Shown piece after piece: positions 30,110 to 38,943 of a stretch of DNA of 64,000 nucleotides. Source of the DNA: Candidatus Rokuibacteriota bacterium (GTDB lineage Bacteria > Methylomirabilota > Methylomirabilia > Rokubacteriales > CSP1-6); contig QHTE01000061.1 of the NCBI GenBank assembly GCA_003220685.1, forward strand, positions 62,001-126,000, given 5' to 3'. The position numbers were made by a program, and so were the translations under genes. The notes beneath the pieces were generated by a model. The model saw nothing but the letters and a program-made list of their open reading frames with translations, was not told the DNA's origin and did no database searches. Numbering within the stretch: the stretch's first letter is position 1; the number at the start of each line of letters is the position of its first letter.

Positions 30110-32016
30110 CGCGCGCCGTCTCTCGCGAGCTCGGTGACGAGCGCCTCGAGTCGTTCGCCGAGGGCGCCGTCGACCGGGTGCACGTAGCTCGCGGCGAAGG
30201 CGCGCCCCCGCTCGGCGAGCTCGGTGCGCGCCTCGGGATCGTCGAGGAGCCGCCGCAGGGTTCGCGTGAGCCCCTCGACGTCGCCCGCGTCCACGCGCTC
30301 GACGGCGCGGGCGCTGACGTAGGGCGGCATGCCCGGCCCCTCGAAATCCTTGCCCGGCGCCTGCACGGCGACGACTGGACAGCCCAGGGCCATCGCCTCG
30401 ATTCCCGCCATCGACGTCACCATGAGCGCGACGTCGGCGGCGCCGAAGAGACGCTGGATATCGTAGTCCCCCCGTGTGAGCGTGATTCCCAGCCAGCCCA
30501 AGCTCTCGAGATCCTTTCGCAGAACGTCCAGGTCCTCGTGGTTCGGGTGCGGCTTGATGACGACGTTGAGTCCACCCAGCGCCCGCGTCGCGTCACGCAC
30601 GGTGCGATAGAACGCCTGCTTCTCGCCGTGCGAGAAGAGGAGCGACACGTACTTCGAGACCATCACGACCAGCGGGCGCTTGGGATCGAGATCGAGCTCC
30701 GCGAAGACCTTAGCGCGCAGGGTCTCGGGCGCGGTCCGTCGGACCTCGTCGGAGCGCGGGTCCCCGAGCACCACGAGGCGTGCGGGTGCGACCCCCTGCT
30801 TGATCAGCAAGTTGCGGACGTGATCTCCAAGGACCAGCACCCGATCGGCAACGTCGAACAGGTTTGCACGGTCTCGACCGAGGACGGCCCCGCTCCAGTA
30901 GAGGAGCGTTGGGATCCCGCGGCGGCGCGCCGCGAGGGCCAGCGCCCGGTCCACCATGCGGCGATCGCTTGTGATCACGACGGCGCCGGGCTGGTGGGCG
31001 TCGAGCGCACGGAAGGCGCCCTCGAGGTAGAGCCGCGCCATGGCGAGGCTCCACCGGAGCGTGTCGCGGCGATAGGACTCGACCAGGGAGTTCAGCGAGG
31101 TGGGAGCGGTCGTAGGGCCGAGCAGCCTTCGACTGAGCGGGCGCATGCTTCGCACCGCGCGGCGCGCTGCCTCGCGCGGCAAATAGTCCATCGCGTACGC
31201 TCCGGGGATTCCGCTCTCCTCGAGTGTCCTGAGCGGCTTCTCGATCTTATCGTTGTCTCGGGTCGCCGCGATCAACCGACAGGCGAGCCCGAGACCCCGA
31301 ACCGCGCTCGCCAGCAGATTGACCATCGTGAAGTGGCGGGCGTGCGAGACGCTGAAGAGATAGCGTGCGGCTGACGGCGTCGACGGCCGCCGCTTGTCGT
31401 CTTCGACCAGAGCACGAAGAGCAAGCCGGTCGTGCCGGGAGCGCAGCCATCCACGGACCCACGCGGCCAGTCTCGACGCGTGGGCGAAGCGCACTGCGAT
31501 ACTGGTCGGGATGCCGCGATCCTCCGCGAGGACGCGCGCCGTGCGCTCACGCAGCGATTGTCCCGTGACGAGAACGACTCGATCGGGCTTCACCTCGTCG
31601 AGCACGCGCTCGAGGAGGCCCACATTCACCATGACGTCCACCTGGAGCAGCACGGCCCGGCTCACGCTCAGAACGTCGGGCAGCCAGACGCCGTCGACCG
31701 TCAGCGCCGGCTCGTCCTCGCGCGACGGCCACCACGACTCGATCAGCCGATGGGTCCGCTGGGACAGGGCTGGCAGGTCGGCCTTCAGCGTCTCCTCGTC
31801 GTAATAGCGCAGCGCCATGCCGGCCGGCAGATCGCGAGTGTCGACGAACCCGCGGGCGGTGAGCAGGGTCACGCCGTGACCGCCGACACGGGAGCACACC
31901 CGCGCAACCAGGCGCCGGTAGCGCGCGACATAGGCGCGATCGAGCCGGCGCACCCACCGCCGTCTGAACTCGCCTAGACTGCGCGGCGCCTCGGTGACGA
32001 TCAGCACCCCGCTCAT
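30106..32016 (-). CDS. Large GT-B-like glycosyltransferase / capsule-type transferase (candidate nonulosonyltransferase)
   Basis: C-terminal half: LVVLGDPRSDEV, VVMVSKYVSLLF, VVIKPHPNHEDLDVL, MVTSMAGIEAMALGCPVVAV. Located between NeuB- and NeuD-like genes. Confidence 0.65.
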   Translation of the reverse strand: MSGVLIVTEAPRSLGEFRRRWVRRLDRAYVARYRRLVARVCSRVGGHGVTLLTARGFVDTRDLPAGMALRYYDEETLKADLPALSQRTHRLIESWWPSREDEPALTVDGVWLPDVLSVSRAVLLQVDVMVNVGLLERVLDEVKPDRVVLVTGQSLRERTARVLAEDRGIPTSIAVRFAHASRLAAWVRGWLRSRHDRLALRALVEDDKRRPSTPSAARYLFSVSHARHFTMVNLLASAVRGLGLACRLIAATRDNDKIEKPLRTLEESGIPGAYAMDYLPREAARRAVRSMRPLSRRLLGPTTAPTSLNSLVESYRRDTLRWSLAMARLYLEGAFRALDAHQPGAVVITSDRRMVDRALALAARRRGIPTLLYWSGAVLGRDRANLFDVADRVLVLGDHVRNLLIKQGVAPARLVVLGDPRSDEVRRTAPETLRAKVFAELDLDPKRPLVVMVSKYVSLLFSHGEKQAFYRTVRDATRALGGLNVVIKPHPNHEDLDVLRKDLESLGWLGITLTRGDYDIQRLFGAADVALMVTSMAGIEAMALGCPVVAVQAPGKDFEGPGMPPYVSARAVERVDAGDVEGLTRTLRRLLDDPEARTELAERGRAFAASYVHPVDGALGERLEALVTELARDGAR

Positions 32017-32651
32017 GACAGACCTGCTGGGGCGCCGGAGCCCGCGACGCGCCCCCCCGCAGGAACGTCCCTCGCGACTCGCGCGCCAGCCGACACGACG
32101 GCCTCCTTGCCGATGACGACGCCGGGGACGACGATCGCGCCCGCGCCGACGAACGCACCGGCCTCGACGCACACGTCGCCACAGAGGATCACGCCGGGCG
32201 CGAGATAGGCGTGGTCGCCGATGCGGCAGCCGTGCTCGATCACGCTTCCGCTGTAGATCACCGCGTTCTCGCCCACGGACGCTTCGGCGCCGACGACGGC
32301 GTGCGGGAAGAGCGCGCTCCCGAGGCCGATCGTCGCCGAAGGCGAGATCACGGCGCTCGGATGCACCAGCTTTGGAGTCGGCACCCCGAGTTCACGGAGA
32401 CGTGCGAACAGCTCGGGGCGCCTGGCCAGCGCGGTATTCCCCACCCCGACGATCGCCTCGTCGAAGCGCCGCTCGGCGCAAAGCCGCACCAGGTCATCGT
32501 CGGAGCCGATGACGCCGGCGGTTGCCGGCGCGCCGCGCGCGCCGAGGAAGCCGGCGATGCTCCGGCCGCACGCTACGGCCAGATCCGCGACCGCCCGAGC
32601 GTGTCCGCCGGCGCCGAGGACGAGGAGGCGTCGGCCGGTGCCACCGCTCAC
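32013..32651 (-). CDS. NeuD/PglD-like sugar O-/N-acetyltransferase (LbH)
   Basis: RLLVLGAGGHARAVADLA, then left-handed beta-helix hexapeptides (GLGSALFPHAVVGAEASVGENAVIYSGSVIEHGCRIGDHAYLAPG). Confidence 0.92.
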   Translation of the reverse strand: MSGGTGRRLLVLGAGGHARAVADLAVACGRSIAGFLGARGAPATAGVIGSDDDLVRLCAERRFDEAIVGVGNTALARRPELFARLRELGVPTPKLVHPSAVISPSATIGLGSALFPHAVVGAEASVGENAVIYSGSVIEHGCRIGDHAYLAPGVILCGDVCVEAGAFVGAGAIVVPGVVIGKEAVVSAGARVARDVPAGGRVAGSGAPAGLS

Positions 32652-33373
32652 TGGCGCGATCCCGAGATGGGCGCTCGCCCCTGCCCCAAGATCAGCTCGG
32701 CGAGCAGGAAGTCCCACTCCGTGTCTATGTTGACCGCGGCCTCGAATCCCTGGACGATGGCGCGGTTGTCGGCCCCGAGAACGCGCCCCTCGGTCATCAA
32801 GACGTCGCGCCGTGTGACGTACACGGCGCCCGACGGCTGATAGACGGTCGGCGCGTCCTGCCGCCGGACGTACTTGTGGCCATCGGGGAAGAGCGCGACG
32901 GTGCGGTCGCCGTCGAGCGTCTTCATGAAGAATGGATGGTAGCTGGCCTCGGTCACGGTCTGCGCGGAGTCCGCCCCCGTATCGACCACCTTCGCCACGG
33001 TCCGGTCGATGTCGGCGCCGATTCGGAACGGCGAGGTCGGCTGCAGGGTAACGATCAGGTCGGGCCGCGCGCCGGCCGTCGTCTCGAGCCAGCGCACCGC
33101 GTGCTGGAGCACGGGGATCATGCCCGCCTCGTCGCTCGCCAGCTCGGCTGGACGCTGGAACGGCACCTCGGCGCCGTGCCGGCGCGCCTCGTCGGCCAGC
33201 GCCGCGCTGTCGGTCGAGACGATGAACCGCGTCAGCCGCGCCGACTCGCGCGCCGAGGCCACGGCATGACCGATCAGCGAGAGCTTCCCGAGGACGCGCA
33301 GGTTCTTGCCGGGCAGCCCCTTGGAGCCGCCGCGCGCCGGAATGACCCCGAAGACGTAGGGCGCGCCCGTCAC
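32648..33373 (-). CDS. Acylneuraminate/nonulosonate cytidylyltransferase (NeuA/LegF-like)
   Basis: VFGVIPARGGSKGLPGKNLRVLG, FIVSTDS, TLQPTSPFR, VNIDTEWDFLLAE. Confidence 0.94.
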   Translation of the reverse strand: MTGAPYVFGVIPARGGSKGLPGKNLRVLGKLSLIGHAVASARESARLTRFIVSTDSAALADEARRHGAEVPFQRPAELASDEAGMIPVLQHAVRWLETTAGARPDLIVTLQPTSPFRIGADIDRTVAKVVDTGADSAQTVTEASYHPFFMKTLDGDRTVALFPDGHKYVRRQDAPTVYQPSGAVYVTRRDVLMTEGRVLGADNRAIVQGFEAAVNIDTEWDFLLAELILGQGRAPISGSRQ

Positions 33374-33377
33374 GGCG

Positions 33378-34361
33378 TCAGACTCGGACCCAGCGGCGCT
33401 CGGACGCGGCGCGTCGGGCCGCGTCGATGACCCGCATGGTCCTGAGGCCGTCCCAGCCGTCGCACGCGGGAGTCGCCTCGCCCCGAACGCACGCCAGGAA
33501 ATGCCGCGCCTCCTCGACGTACATATCGTTGAGCTGCCCACCGAATGGATAGATCTCCCAGCGATTCGCCTTCGGATCGAACACGCGGATCTCGTTCTCG
33601 AACCGCCGCCACTGGATCACGCCGTCTTCGCCCATGATCTCGAGGTGGCTGTGGACGTTCCAGGCGAAGAGATTCATGTGGATGTTGCCGATCGCACCCG
33701 AGGCGAAGCGCACGGTGAGGTCGGCGAGATCGTCGGTGGAGATCTCGAGACTCGACACCCGATCGACCACGGCGCTCACCTCGACCACTTCGCCGAGGAG
33801 CCAGCGCATGTAGTCGATCGCGTGGCTCTCGTCGAGGAGACATCCACCGCCCTGCTTGACGTCGGCCATGTAGAAGCGCCGGTAGTCGGCGCCGGGATAG
33901 CGGGTCGACAGATGGTAGGCGTACTCGGTCCGACCGGCGCGCACCGCACCGATCCGTCCCTCTCGCAAGAGCCGCTCGGCGAGCTGCATCGGCGGCCAGT
34001 ACCGCCAGTTGTACGCGGTGAGCACCTTGAGCCCGCGCGCGTCGCAGGCGCGGAGGAGATCGTCGAGTCCCTCCGACAATCCGGCGAGCGGCTTCTCGAT
34101 CATGAGGTGCGCGCCGCGTGCCGCCGCCAGCCGCGCGATCTCGAGGTGCGAGGAGGGCGGCGTGCAGACGACGACGCCGGCCGCGCCGTCCAGCGCCGCC
34201 TCGAGGGTCGGCGTGATACGCGCGTACGGAAACTGCGCTCCAGCCGCGTTACGTTGTGTCTCGGTGGCGTCGTACGCCTGCAGCGCCTCGACACCGATCG
34301 TGTGGAAGTTGCCGAGATGCCGCCGGCCGATCGATCCGAGTCCGATCACGGCGATCTTCAT
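33378..34361 (-). CDS. Gfo/Idh/MocA family oxidoreductase
   Basis: MKIAVIGLGSIGRRHLGNF, VVVCTPPSSHLEIA, HLMIEKPLA. Confidence 0.94.
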   Translation of the reverse strand: MKIAVIGLGSIGRRHLGNFHTIGVEALQAYDATETQRNAAGAQFPYARITPTLEAALDGAAGVVVCTPPSSHLEIARLAAARGAHLMIEKPLAGLSEGLDDLLRACDARGLKVLTAYNWRYWPPMQLAERLLREGRIGAVRAGRTEYAYHLSTRYPGADYRRFYMADVKQGGGCLLDESHAIDYMRWLLGEVVEVSAVVDRVSSLEISTDDLADLTVRFASGAIGNIHMNLFAWNVHSHLEIMGEDGVIQWRRFENEIRVFDPKANRWEIYPFGGQLNDMYVEEARHFLACVRGEATPACDGWDGLRTMRVIDAARRAASERRWVRV

Positions 34362-35848
34362 GCGGGCAGTACTTCCTCCTTGTCGGCCGCGCGATGGAGT
34401 CGGTTCCACTCGATCTCGTAGGCCGCGATGCGCCGCAGGTCGCGCTGCACCATCAGCTGGCGTAGACCGTAGAGCTCGACCGCGTTGAACTTCTTCGAGA
34501 TGATGGCGGTCACCCGCGTGGCGTCTCCCAGATCCAGCAGGAAGGCCTCGAGATCTCCCCCGTATTGCCCGAGGATCCGGCTCTTGTAGGTCTGGTACCA
34601 CTCGGTCCCCGGGTAGGGTGTGGCGAAGAATGGCAAGGCGTTCAGCCCGAGCCGGTTCCAGGCGTGCACGTTGTCGCGGATCGAGTCGAAGTCCTCGTCG
34701 GGAAAGCCGATCATCTGATTCGGGATCGGCCGGATCCCTGCCTCCATCGTCCAGCGGAGCGAGCGCTCGTTGGTCTCGACGGTCGCGCCCTTCCCGATCG
34801 TCTTGAGCACCCGCGGTGAGAAGCTCTCGTAGCCGTAGAGCAAGTGGGAGCAGCTCACCAAGGTCGCGTGACTCGTGCCGCCCCAGTGCACGCCGGCGCA
34901 GCGCTCGGGATCGTGCGGAACGCCCTCGCGCACGCACTGGGGCTGGAGCCCCTCCTCGATCCAGAGGCGCGCGATCTCCGTCAGCCATTTCTTCCCCGAG
35001 GACTGGTGCATGGTCATCAGGTTCTCGTCGAGAAACCCGATGAAGTCGACGCCGAACCGCTCCCTGACGTGCTTGACGAGGTCCACCACGTACCGGGGAC
35101 TGTGGTAGCGGATCAACCGCTTGTACGTGAACGTCACGTCCCGCTGCCCGTCGCGGTCGACCGTGTGCTCCAGGTCGCCCGCGATGCCAAGGTGGAAGCA
35201 GAAGCGGCAGATCAGCGAGCAGCCGTAGCTCGCGTTGACGTCGAGCCGCCGGCGGGCCAGCATGCCTTCCTCGGAGAAGAGCGCCATGCTGTTCTTGAAG
35301 TACACGTCGAGCGGGAACAGGTCCCATGCTGGATACGGCAGCCGGTCGAGATCCTGCATGAGCGGCCGCTCCGGGTTGAGGTGGGAGCGACCACTCCCGT
35401 CACGCCAGACGAGCCCCGGCACCTGCGCCCAGTCCCGGCTGCCTGCGTCCAGCCGGCCGAGCAGCTCGGGAAACGACACGAAGGCCTCGCCGACCACCCC
35501 GACGTCGATCTGTGGGAGGAGCCGCATGATGTCGTGGGGCATGCTGGTGAGAAACCCGCCGCCGGCGACCACCAGCGCTTGCGGCGCGACCTCTTTGGCC
35601 ATCTGCACGACGTGCCTGATCGAGCGGTACGCCGTCGTGATCCCACCGATGCCGATCACGTCCCAGCGGTCGGCTTTCAAGATCTGGGCGAGGACCGCGT
35701 CGGGAGCGCGCCAGGCGTTGGCATCGTAGACCTGGACCAGGTGGCCCTCGCGCATCGCGATCGACGCGAGCAGCGCCATGCCGTACGGGACGTGGCGCGG
35801 GTCGTCCTCCTCCCGGATGATCGGATTGACGAACAGTACCTTAGCCAT
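34358..35848 (-). CDS. B12-binding domain radical SAM protein
   Basis: N-terminal Rossmann-type VLFVNPIIREED...; VVGEAFVSFPELL; NASYGCSLICRFC (CxxxCxxC). Confidence 0.92.
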   Translation of the reverse strand: MAKVLFVNPIIREEDDPRHVPYGMALLASIAMREGHLVQVYDANAWRAPDAVLAQILKADRWDVIGIGGITTAYRSIRHVVQMAKEVAPQALVVAGGGFLTSMPHDIMRLLPQIDVGVVGEAFVSFPELLGRLDAGSRDWAQVPGLVWRDGSGRSHLNPERPLMQDLDRLPYPAWDLFPLDVYFKNSMALFSEEGMLARRRLDVNASYGCSLICRFCFHLGIAGDLEHTVDRDGQRDVTFTYKRLIRYHSPRYVVDLVKHVRERFGVDFIGFLDENLMTMHQSSGKKWLTEIARLWIEEGLQPQCVREGVPHDPERCAGVHWGGTSHATLVSCSHLLYGYESFSPRVLKTIGKGATVETNERSLRWTMEAGIRPIPNQMIGFPDEDFDSIRDNVHAWNRLGLNALPFFATPYPGTEWYQTYKSRILGQYGGDLEAFLLDLGDATRVTAIISKKFNAVELYGLRQLMVQRDLRRIAAYEIEWNRLHRAADKEEVLPA

Positions 35849-36830
35849 TCGATCCCCCGAGGACCGTGGTGGTCCAGGCCACCGGCGTGGCGGCCGCCGA
35901 CGTCGGCAGGTCGTTGGTGTCGAGCCGCGGCAACTCCAGCGGACGGCGGAGGTCGCGGGCGACGTCCACGCGTGTCGTGAGCCCGAGGGCGCAGCCGCGC
36001 TCCATCACGAGCTCGAGCGTCGTCGCGTCGTAGCCGCCGAACGGGTAGCACATGACCCAGTCCACCGGTGGCCGGCCGTGGATCCGGGCCAGGAAGGCGA
36101 GCGTGGCGTCGATCTCCGCGGCCTGCGCCGGACGCGCCAGGGAATCGAGCCACACGTGCGCGGCGCCATGGGCGCCCACGTCCATACCGAGTCGCGCCAT
36201 GCAGCGGAGCTGCTCGGTGTCCATGTAGAGCTCGTGGGCTAAGGTCGCCTCGTCCACACCCACGTACTCCTCGAGCAGACGCTGCGCCAGCGCCGACCGC
36301 GTGGCTTCGGGCAGACCGCGCTGGAGCACGCGCTTGACGAAGATGACCTCGGGCCCATCGAAGCGTGACGCCACCGCGTGCCGGCGCCAGAGCGCTTCGC
36401 CTGATGGCATCGCGTCGTCGTCCCGACGCGCATCGATGAGATCGAGGAGTCGCCGGGCAAGCTTGCCGGTGTCGTCGCACGCGGCAAGGATCAGCTGGAT
36501 CTTGTGGGTATCGAGCAGTCGCCGCCCCTCGATCGCGGCGGCCGGCGGATAGAACCCCGCGGTGAAGCCGCGGGCCACGAGCCGCGGCAGCACCGTCCGG
36601 AAATGGTCGAGGAAGCCGTCGTCGAAGGTCAGCAGGCATGCGTTCGGAGGTAAGCGATACTCCCCGCGGGAGGCGGCGACGACCTCGCGCACCGAGCACA
36701 CGCGGTAGTGCCGCGCGACGTAGTCGAGCTGGCCCTCGAAGGCGTCGACCGTCAGCGCCTTGAGGCCTGGATAGCGGCTTCGCGCCAGGTCGCGGACGTA
36801 GTGATACATGACGATCGTGAGCGCGCTCAT
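35841..36830 (-). CDS. Polysaccharide deacetylase (NodB homology)
   Basis: LLTFDDGFLDHFRTVLPRL and VGAHGAAHVWL motifs. Confidence 0.88.
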   Translation of the reverse strand: MSALTIVMYHYVRDLARSRYPGLKALTVDAFEGQLDYVARHYRVCSVREVVAASRGEYRLPPNACLLTFDDGFLDHFRTVLPRLVARGFTAGFYPPAAAIEGRRLLDTHKIQLILAACDDTGKLARRLLDLIDARRDDDAMPSGEALWRRHAVASRFDGPEVIFVKRVLQRGLPEATRSALAQRLLEEYVGVDEATLAHELYMDTEQLRCMARLGMDVGAHGAAHVWLDSLARPAQAAEIDATLAFLARIHGRPPVDWVMCYPFGGYDATTLELVMERGCALGLTTRVDVARDLRRPLELPRLDTNDLPTSAAATPVAWTTTVLGGSNG

Positions 36831-37768
36831 CGCGTGAACACTGCCAGGAACGCCGAGCTCCAGGCGAGGCTCACGGGCGCCGATTCGAGCGGCTCGAGCG
36901 CGGCCGCGAATCGATTGTAGAAGCGCGGGGCGACCGCCTCGAGCGCGGGCGAGAGCACGTGGGGGTGCACGCCGAAGAAGCGTGGATGCCTGAACCCCGC
37001 CGCCGCGGCCGCGGCGGCGAATCCAGCCGGCGAGTGTTGCCGGCGCCGCTGACCGAAGACGGGCGACGACCGGGCGACCCGGGCGCCCTCGCTCGCGGCG
37101 TCCTTCGCCAGCGCCCGCTCGAGTCCGGGCAGCGCCTCGCGCAAGCGCGCCACGACCTCTCCGAGCAGCGGCACGACGGCGCGGTCGGGCCGGAGCGTGG
37201 CCAGCTCCTCCAGCAGTCCGGTCGCGCTTCCGGTCTCGATCTCCTCGCGAGTGTAGTCGTTGCCGCTCGTGGCGTTGAAGAGCCGGTTGCGGCACGACAC
37301 CACGAGCACGCCGCCCCCGCGGAGGAGCCGGGCCGTTTCGGCGAGGAACGGTTCGTCGGCGGCGAGATATTCGACCAGCCCGATCGCCGTCACCGCGTCG
37401 GCGGAACCCGTCCGCAACCCGGTCTCGAGTACATCGGCGACGCGGAACGAGACCCGATCGCGGGCATCCGGCACCAGCGCGGCCCGGCGAGCCTCGGCCT
37501 CGGCGATCATTCCTTCGGCAAGGTCGACCCCGGTCGCGCGGAACCCCAGGTCCACCGCGTGCAGCGCGAGGTTGCCGCCGCCGCACCCCAGGTCCACCAG
37601 GTGGCCTTGCGCCGTCCCCAGACGATCCACCACTCCCTCGAGCGCGAGCCGGGTCCGCTGCGCGCCCACGGGATACGCCGCGGTCTCCTCCACGTCGTCG
37701 TACGCGCGGGCGAGCCACTGGCGTGCGGAGTCCGAGAAGTACCGGCGCACGTACTCACGCGAGGTCAC
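36827..37768 (-). CDS. Class I SAM-dependent methyltransferase
   Basis: HLVDLGCGGGNLALHAVDLGFRATGVDLAEGMI; GTG start overlaps the upstream stop. Confidence 0.9.
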   Translation of the reverse strand: MTSREYVRRYFSDSARQWLARAYDDVEETAAYPVGAQRTRLALEGVVDRLGTAQGHLVDLGCGGGNLALHAVDLGFRATGVDLAEGMIAEAEARRAALVPDARDRVSFRVADVLETGLRTGSADAVTAIGLVEYLAADEPFLAETARLLRGGGVLVVSCRNRLFNATSGNDYTREEIETGSATGLLEELATLRPDRAVVPLLGEVVARLREALPGLERALAKDAASEGARVARSSPVFGQRRRQHSPAGFAAAAAAAGFRHPRFFGVHPHVLSPALEAVAPRFYNRFAAALEPLESAPVSLAWSSAFLAVFTR

Positions 37769-38769
37769 GCGCCGCGTTCCTCGACGAAGGCTTCGAGCGC
37801 GACCATCGGCACGCCGTCGCCGAAGAGCACGCCGCCTTCCGTACAATTGAAGGTGCGGCAATCGGCCTCGCGCGCCATCCCGAGGAACACGTCCCGGAAC
37901 CAGTAATAGGCAGGATCGGTGAACCAGGTCTCCCCCAGGAATGGATTCTCGACGTGGATGAACGCCTCGGTGAACCGGTCGCCGAACATGTCGCGGAGCT
38001 CGGGGTAGTACTGGGTCCGGGTGAAGGAGGTTCCCGGCGCATACCCGAAGTCGAGGCCGACAAGGCCGATCCGCGTCTTACCGAGCACCGCGTGGCTCAC
38101 GACCCACGCGGCGGTGCCCACGTTGCCGCCGCCGTTCAGGCACGGCAGCCCGTTCTCGGCATGGAGCCGGCGGGAGAGACTGTCCGGCTGGTCGTAGTCG
38201 TCGTACATCGGATTCCACCAGTAGAGGCGCATCCCGGCCTTCTCGCACCGGTCTACCACCGCCGGCGACGCGCAGGTCGCGATCGCGACCCGCATGTGCG
38301 GACCGTACCGGTCGACCAGCTGCAGGAGCTCCCGGTTCGCCGCGAGCTCGTCCTCGGCGTGTGCCGGATCCATCTCCTGGCGGCGGAAGTAGTCGTCGGC
38401 GGACGGCGCAGTCAACCCCGGGTCGCCGAACCAGCGGACGATCCGCTCGGGGTGGGGGTCGACCGTCACGATCAGGTGAGGCACGATCCCCTGACGCAGG
38501 CACGCGCCGAGCGCGCCATCGACCGCCACGACGGCGCCGCTATAGCCGGTCGCGGCGAGGCGCTCGAGACTGCGTCGCCGGTGGAGGCTCGGCCCGGCGC
38601 CGATCACGATGGCCGTGTCGCCCTTGCCGAGAGGCGGCTGGGCGAGCTCGAGCAGCGACTGTCCGATTCGCGGCCGGTTGGTCGAGGCGTTCTCCGCCCC
38701 GACCGCCGCCACTCGCTCGAACGTCGCGTCACCGAGCCGGCGTGCGATCCGCCGTCCGAGGTCCGTCAT
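37765..38769 (-). CDS. DUF115 / MptE-like protein related to Maf (motility accessory factor)
   Basis: TAIVIGAGPSLHRRRSLERLAATGYSGAVVAVDGALGACLRQGIVPHLIVTVDPHP; NGGGNVGTAAWVVSHAVLGKTRIGLVGLDFGY. Confidence 0.85.
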   Translation of the reverse strand: MTDLGRRIARRLGDATFERVAAVGAENASTNRPRIGQSLLELAQPPLGKGDTAIVIGAGPSLHRRRSLERLAATGYSGAVVAVDGALGACLRQGIVPHLIVTVDPHPERIVRWFGDPGLTAPSADDYFRRQEMDPAHAEDELAANRELLQLVDRYGPHMRVAIATCASPAVVDRCEKAGMRLYWWNPMYDDYDQPDSLSRRLHAENGLPCLNGGGNVGTAAWVVSHAVLGKTRIGLVGLDFGYAPGTSFTRTQYYPELRDMFGDRFTEAFIHVENPFLGETWFTDPAYYWFRDVFLGMAREADCRTFNCTEGGVLFGDGVPMVALEAFVEERGA

Positions 38770-38935
38770 TCCCGTCGCCGGTCCACAGGAAGCCTTTCTT
38801 GCTCACGAAACAGATCGACCCGCCGAGACGGGCGAGCGCCTTCTTCTCGAACTCGTCGGTCGTGTCGGTCACCGTCTCGGCCGGCTCCTCGATCTTCGCG
38901 TCGAGCTTGTAGTTGCCCTTCAGATAGTCGTTCAT
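38729..38935 (-). CDS. Small hypothetical protein (68 aa)
   Basis: ATG start 8 bp after the ABC transporter, overlaps the start of the DUF115 gene. MNDYLKGNYKLDAKIEEPAETVTDTTDEFEKKALARLGGSICFVSKKGF... Confidence 0.55.
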   Translation of the reverse strand: MNDYLKGNYKLDAKIEEPAETVTDTTDEFEKKALARLGGSICFVSKKGFLWTGDGNDGPRTADRTPAR

Positions 38936-38943
38936 CGCGTCTC

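Noticed and set aside
37765-38769. Reading as a folate/pterin diphosphokinase
   Set aside because: MptE similarity is via DUF115; glycan-operon context makes a Maf-like role more likely, but this is not proven.
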